Shown here: in pieces, positions 43,748 to 46,575 of the stretch
Position numbering within the stretch: the first letter of the stretch is position 1
Layout: each line of letters begins with the position of its first letter
NCBI GenBank assembly: GCA_003216915.1
Contig: QCIB01000013.1
Coordinates: forward strand, 1 to 46,575
Source of the DNA: Prochlorococcus sp. AG-402-I23
Lineage (GTDB): Bacteria > Cyanobacteriota > Cyanobacteriia > PCC-6307 > Cyanobiaceae
DNA length: 46,575 nt
Reading direction: 5' to 3'
Program-made: the position numbers and the translations under genes
The notes under the pieces: model-generated
Told to the model about the DNA's origin: nothing
The model's input: only the letters and a program-made list of their open reading frames with translations
Database searches by the model: none

Positions 43748-44700
43748 GATTTAATACAAATAATCAACCATATTTCAAATTCCTTAAAAAAATTAATTTT
43801 GGTGGATTAAAGAGTATTTTCTTTATTTCAAGCTTGTCATATTTTTGCATTTATTTTTTTGAAAATATTGATCAAATTTCTTTTGACATTAATTTAGAAA
43901 GAGATGGAATTAATCTATCTTTATCATTTTTATTTTGTGTTTTAAGTATTTACCTGAACGCTTATGCATGGAAATATATTGTTAAATGGTTCGGGAAAGA
44001 ATTTAAAAGTAATAATCTAGTCTCTTTTTATGTTTTAACCAATATTCTTAAATACATTCCTGGTGGGTTTTGGCATTTTGTTGAAAGATTTAATTTTATA
44101 AAAAAAATAAGTAATCCTCATATTGCTTTGTATTCGACACTTATAGAACCTTATTTTATGTTGAGCGGATCTTTTCTCTTGGCATCGATGGGATTGATTT
44201 TTTCACCATTTTATTTTTTTTTAATTTTTCCTTTAGTATTCTTAAATAGAAAATTTATTTTTTTGATATTAAAAAGAATAGGGTCTATTAAGGGAAAAGT
44301 ATTTGAGGTTTTAAGATTTCCAAATTCAGAGGGTCAATTTGAAGAGAGAATAAATATAATTTCTTTTTTCCCTTCTAGAGCTTTACTTCTTGAAATTGGG
44401 TTTGTTTTATCTAAATTTATTGGATTTTATATTTGCTTAAATACTTTTTATACAAGTAATACTCCGAATATCATATTTTTATTAGTAATCTTTTCTTTGT
44501 CATGGTCTTTAGGCTTGGTAGTCCCATCAGCTCCAGGAGGAGTTGGCGTTTTTGAGGCTTGCCTCCTTTTATTTGTTGGCAAAAGTATTCCACAAAATAT
44601 AATTCTTATTAGCTTAGTTTATTTTAGGGTTATATCTACCTCGGCAGATTTGTTGTTAAGCTTACCTTTCTTAATAAGAAAATTGTCTAAAAGAATTTAG
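43744..44700 (+). CDS. UPF0104 / lysylphosphatidylglycerol synthase-like membrane protein
   Basis: A 318-residue protein with about eight helices. The pattern PGGFWHFVERF (about 109-119), YSTLIEPYFMLSGSFLL, and VVPSAPGGVGVFEACLLLF (about 259-277) is the hallmark of the UPF0104/AglD-MprF transmembrane family. Relatives flip or modify lipids; the C-terminal synthase domain of MprF is absent. Start ATG 43744 is coupled to larC. The last 4 nt overlap the convergent permease gene. Substrate unknown. Confidence 0.82.
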   Translation: MRFNTNNQPYFKFLKKINFGGLKSIFFISSLSYFCIYFFENIDQISFDINLERDGINLSLSFLFCVLSIYLNAYAWKYIVKWFGKEFKSNNLVSFYVLTNILKYIPGGFWHFVERFNFIKKISNPHIALYSTLIEPYFMLSGSFLLASMGLIFSPFYFFLIFPLVFLNRKFIFLILKRIGSIKGKVFEVLRFPNSEGQFEERINIISFFPSRALLLEIGFVLSKFIGFYICLNTFYTSNTPNIIFLLVIFSLSWSLGLVVPSAPGGVGVFEACLLLFVGKSIPQNIILISLVYFRVISTSADLLLSLPFLIRKLSKRI

Positions 44701-46235
44701 TTTTTTTTCTCTAAACTTGGTATCAAAGTAAATGATGCAATAAGGCCTAAAGTCATGATAAGAATGGCCGGTAATATTGCCTCTACCATTCTTTCATCTC
44801 CAGCATATTGATATATTCTCACAGATAATGTATCGAAATCGAATGGTCTTAAAATAAAGGTTATGGGTAATTCTTTTATCGTGTCGACAAAAACTAAAAG
44901 TGATCCAACAAATATTGGTCCTTGGAGAAGAGGTAGATGAATTTCTTTGATGATTCCCAGCCAATTCTCTCCTAGTCCAAGTGCTGCTTCATCAAGACTA
45001 GGAGAAATCCTCTCAAGACTTGAATCAATAGAACCCTTAGAGATGGTTAGAAATCGGACAAGATAACCCCAAATTAGTAAGCAAATAGCAATGAAATTGT
45101 ATTTTGAAGAAGAAATACTTATTAAAGATAAAGCTAATACAGTGCCTGGGATTGCGTAACCTATCCCCGCAAGGTTTGTTATTAGTCCTAGCAATAAGCC
45201 TTTATTGGAGCGTCTGGCTAAGGAAATTATTAAGGAGAATAGTATCGCTATTAAGGCAGTTAAAAGTCCTAGGCTTATGGTCCTTAATGATAGAGTAAGT
45301 AATTCTATAGATAACCCTTTTTGAATTTGATCGATATTGAGCAGAACCCAATAAAATGGAATCCCAAAAGAGAAAATTGGAGGAAATAAAGATATAATTA
45401 TTGCTAAAAGAGCTCTAGTTTTGTTTAATTCCCATCCTAGAGAATCTTTTGATGCAGGATTTTCACTCCACCTCTTTGATTTGCTTCTCGATAATTTTTC
45501 AAAAATAATTAAAGCGAAAATTATTAATAAGGCTACCAATGATAATCCAATAGCACTTTTTGGATTACCCTCAATTATCCAATTTTCAGCTATACCCGTA
45601 GAAATACTTGGAATATTTAATAATGCAAATGTACCTAATTCATTCATTACTTCCATACACATTAAACTTATTCCTGTTATTACTGCTGGTAACGCCATTG
45701 GGAAAGCAATTTTAAAGAAGCTCCTCCAAGGCCCAACTCCTAATCCTCTACTGGCATCGATTTGATTAACTCCAAATTTATTAAAACTTTCGTTAGCAAG
45801 AATGAATACATATGGATAAGTAGAAATTGAAAGTATTAATACCCCCCACCATAAACCAGTTACTTGATACCCCAAAATACTTCCTAAATCCTGCAAAACA
45901 GCTGTTATTAGATATGCAGGAGCAGCTAGTGGAACTAGCTGACAAATACGGAGAACTTTTCTGAACTTAAAATTACAATTTGAAAGTAACCATCCATTCA
46001 AAGTTCCCAACCCCCCACCAAAAAAACTTGTTAGTATAAGAATTTTTAAAGTTCCTAATACCTCTTCCCCTCCTGCAACACCTAATGAAAAATTCCCACT
46101 TAAAATATATTGAACTCCTTCAAGAAGAAAATTGGAAATTGGAATGATTACTAATAGTGCAACAACAAACGAAGTAAAATAAAAAAGTTTTAATTCGGTT
46201 ACTGCTTTTTTAAATCCTTTAATAAGTATTTTCAA
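44697..46235 (-). CDS. futB: Iron(III)-type ABC transporter permease (FutB-like)
   Basis: A 512-residue protein with about twelve helices in two homologous halves. Each half has an EAA-type loop: QIDASRGLGVGPWRSFFKIAFPMALPA (about 157-183) and LDEAALGLGENWLGIIKEIHLPLL (about 417-440). This fused permease arrangement is typical of Fe(III) uptake systems (FutB/SfuB/HitB). No binding protein or ATPase is adjacent, so those are likely elsewhere. The start is TTG 46235. Substrate assignment is by family; thiamine permeases have a similar layout and cannot be fully excluded. Confidence 0.85.
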   Translation of the reverse strand: MKILIKGFKKAVTELKLFYFTSFVVALLVIIPISNFLLEGVQYILSGNFSLGVAGGEEVLGTLKILILTSFFGGGLGTLNGWLLSNCNFKFRKVLRICQLVPLAAPAYLITAVLQDLGSILGYQVTGLWWGVLILSISTYPYVFILANESFNKFGVNQIDASRGLGVGPWRSFFKIAFPMALPAVITGISLMCMEVMNELGTFALLNIPSISTGIAENWIIEGNPKSAIGLSLVALLIIFALIIFEKLSRSKSKRWSENPASKDSLGWELNKTRALLAIIISLFPPIFSFGIPFYWVLLNIDQIQKGLSIELLTLSLRTISLGLLTALIAILFSLIISLARRSNKGLLLGLITNLAGIGYAIPGTVLALSLISISSSKYNFIAICLLIWGYLVRFLTISKGSIDSSLERISPSLDEAALGLGENWLGIIKEIHLPLLQGPIFVGSLLVFVDTIKELPITFILRPFDFDTLSVRIYQYAGDERMVEAILPAILIMTLGLIASFTLIPSLEKKN

Positions 46236-46263
46236 AAATTAATTAAACCCTAATATGTATACT

Positions 46264-46575
46264 CTAATCTGTTCTAAATCTACATGATGAAAGTTGATTC
46301 TTAATAGTTTGATGATCTAAATTTTTCCCAATTAATACTATCTTGTTAGATTTTTCTTTTGTCCACTCTTCATCATCTAAAGAAAATCGTTTTCCTGATA
46401 GGTGAAAAATGTGTTTTCTTTCACTTTCCATAAACCATAATATTCCTTTTGCCCTAAATACGTTTTGTGAGATTTGATTATCTAAGAAATATTGAAACTT
46501 CCTTAAGGAAAATGGTTCAAATGTCTCATAAGAAACTGATGTAAAACCCTCTATATTATTAATCAAATCGTTTGA
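46264..46575 (-). CDS. CobW-family GTPase metallochaperone, C-terminal part (5' end outside window)
   Basis: The frame is open to the right edge, so only the last ~103 residues are present. FTSVSYETFEPFSLRKFQYF, VFRAKGILWFMESERKHIFHL and RFSLDDEEWTKEKSNKIVLIG match the CobW C-terminal domain of COG0523 GTPases. The GTPase half (GCxCC metal motif, Walker A) must lie beyond the edge. Members deliver Zn, Co or Fe to target enzymes. It is 28 nt upstream of the permease and on the same strand, consistent with a metal transport and handling unit. Specific metal unknown. Confidence 0.8.
   Translation of the reverse strand, partial: SNDLINNIEGFTSVSYETFEPFSLRKFQYFLDNQISQNVFRAKGILWFMESERKHIFHLSGKRFSLDDEEWTKEKSNKIVLIGKNLDHQTIKNQLSSCRFRTD

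Noticed and set aside
45421-45765. 114-residue plus-strand frame
   Set aside because: It is opposite the permease gene, whose two EAA loops are clear; no family features.

Overview
The window is AT-rich chromosomal DNA from a marine picocyanobacterium, most likely a high-light-adapted Prochlorococcus. The evidence is the very low G+C, the short spacers and overlapping convergent genes, and the gene content: photosystem I psaF/psaJ, cytochrome b6f petC/petA, a high-light-inducible protein next to tsaD, a cyanobacterial AbrB-like regulator, a second-type GroEL with a Met/Gly-rich tail, and a cytochrome c oxidase set. I assign the genus from gene content and protein style, not from a database match. 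I see no insertion sequence, prophage, CRISPR array or rRNA operon. This is core genome, not a genomic island.

Layout. 1-4100: the end of an unidentified gene, a DUF2232 membrane protein, a CobT-like protein, an exported solute-binding-like lipoprotein, and on the other strand an Fe-S aldo/keto reductase. 4213-5230: riboflavin synthase and an AbrB-like regulator. 5328-12960: the respiratory block, with ctaC-ctaD-ctaE leftward, and ctaA-ctaB, a two-gene ABC-2 exporter and a repeat-bearing unknown gene rightward. 12965-22216: housekeeping genes (groEL, a 59-codon membrane protein, fabG, ispD, an S66 peptidase, a UbiA-type prenyltransferase, ppx, a RodZ-like protein, cobM, lgt). 22227-29645: photosynthesis and membrane targeting (petA, petC, DUF3067, tatC, a small membrane protein, RqcH/NFACT, gmk, psaJ, psaF, tsaD, hli). 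29807-35508: antiporter, gltX, tRNA-Asp, a small SH3/KOW-like protein, tRNA-Trp, rplS, a PepSY-type membrane protein, map and an SDR enzyme. 35662-38108: a probable four-gene run of poorly characterised proteins (P-loop/DRTGG, DprA/LOG-like, YajQ, and a 69-residue unknown). 38219-46575: an SPFH protein, hemL, xthA, two unknown proteins, larC, a UPF0104 membrane protein, an iron-type ABC permease and the C-terminal part of a CobW-family metallochaperone.

How the genes fit together. The cta block supplies the A2-type terminal oxidase and both heme A biosynthesis steps. PetC carries a twin-arginine-type N-terminus and lies near tatC. cobT-like and cobM belong to corrinoid metabolism; hemL starts tetrapyrrole synthesis; ispD and the prenyltransferase feed isoprenoid and quinone synthesis. 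The right end groups three metal-related genes (nickel, iron, and a COG0523/CobW GTPase). Perfect inverted repeats shared by convergent genes (groEL, gmk/psaJ, SPFH/hemL) look like two-way terminators, and several convergent pairs overlap outright. I found no clearly new multi-gene system. The best candidates for uncharacterised biology are the 35662-38108 run, the tandem-repeat gene at 12484, the orphan Tat-like lipoprotein at 1971, and the larC-UPF0104-permease-CobW neighbourhood.
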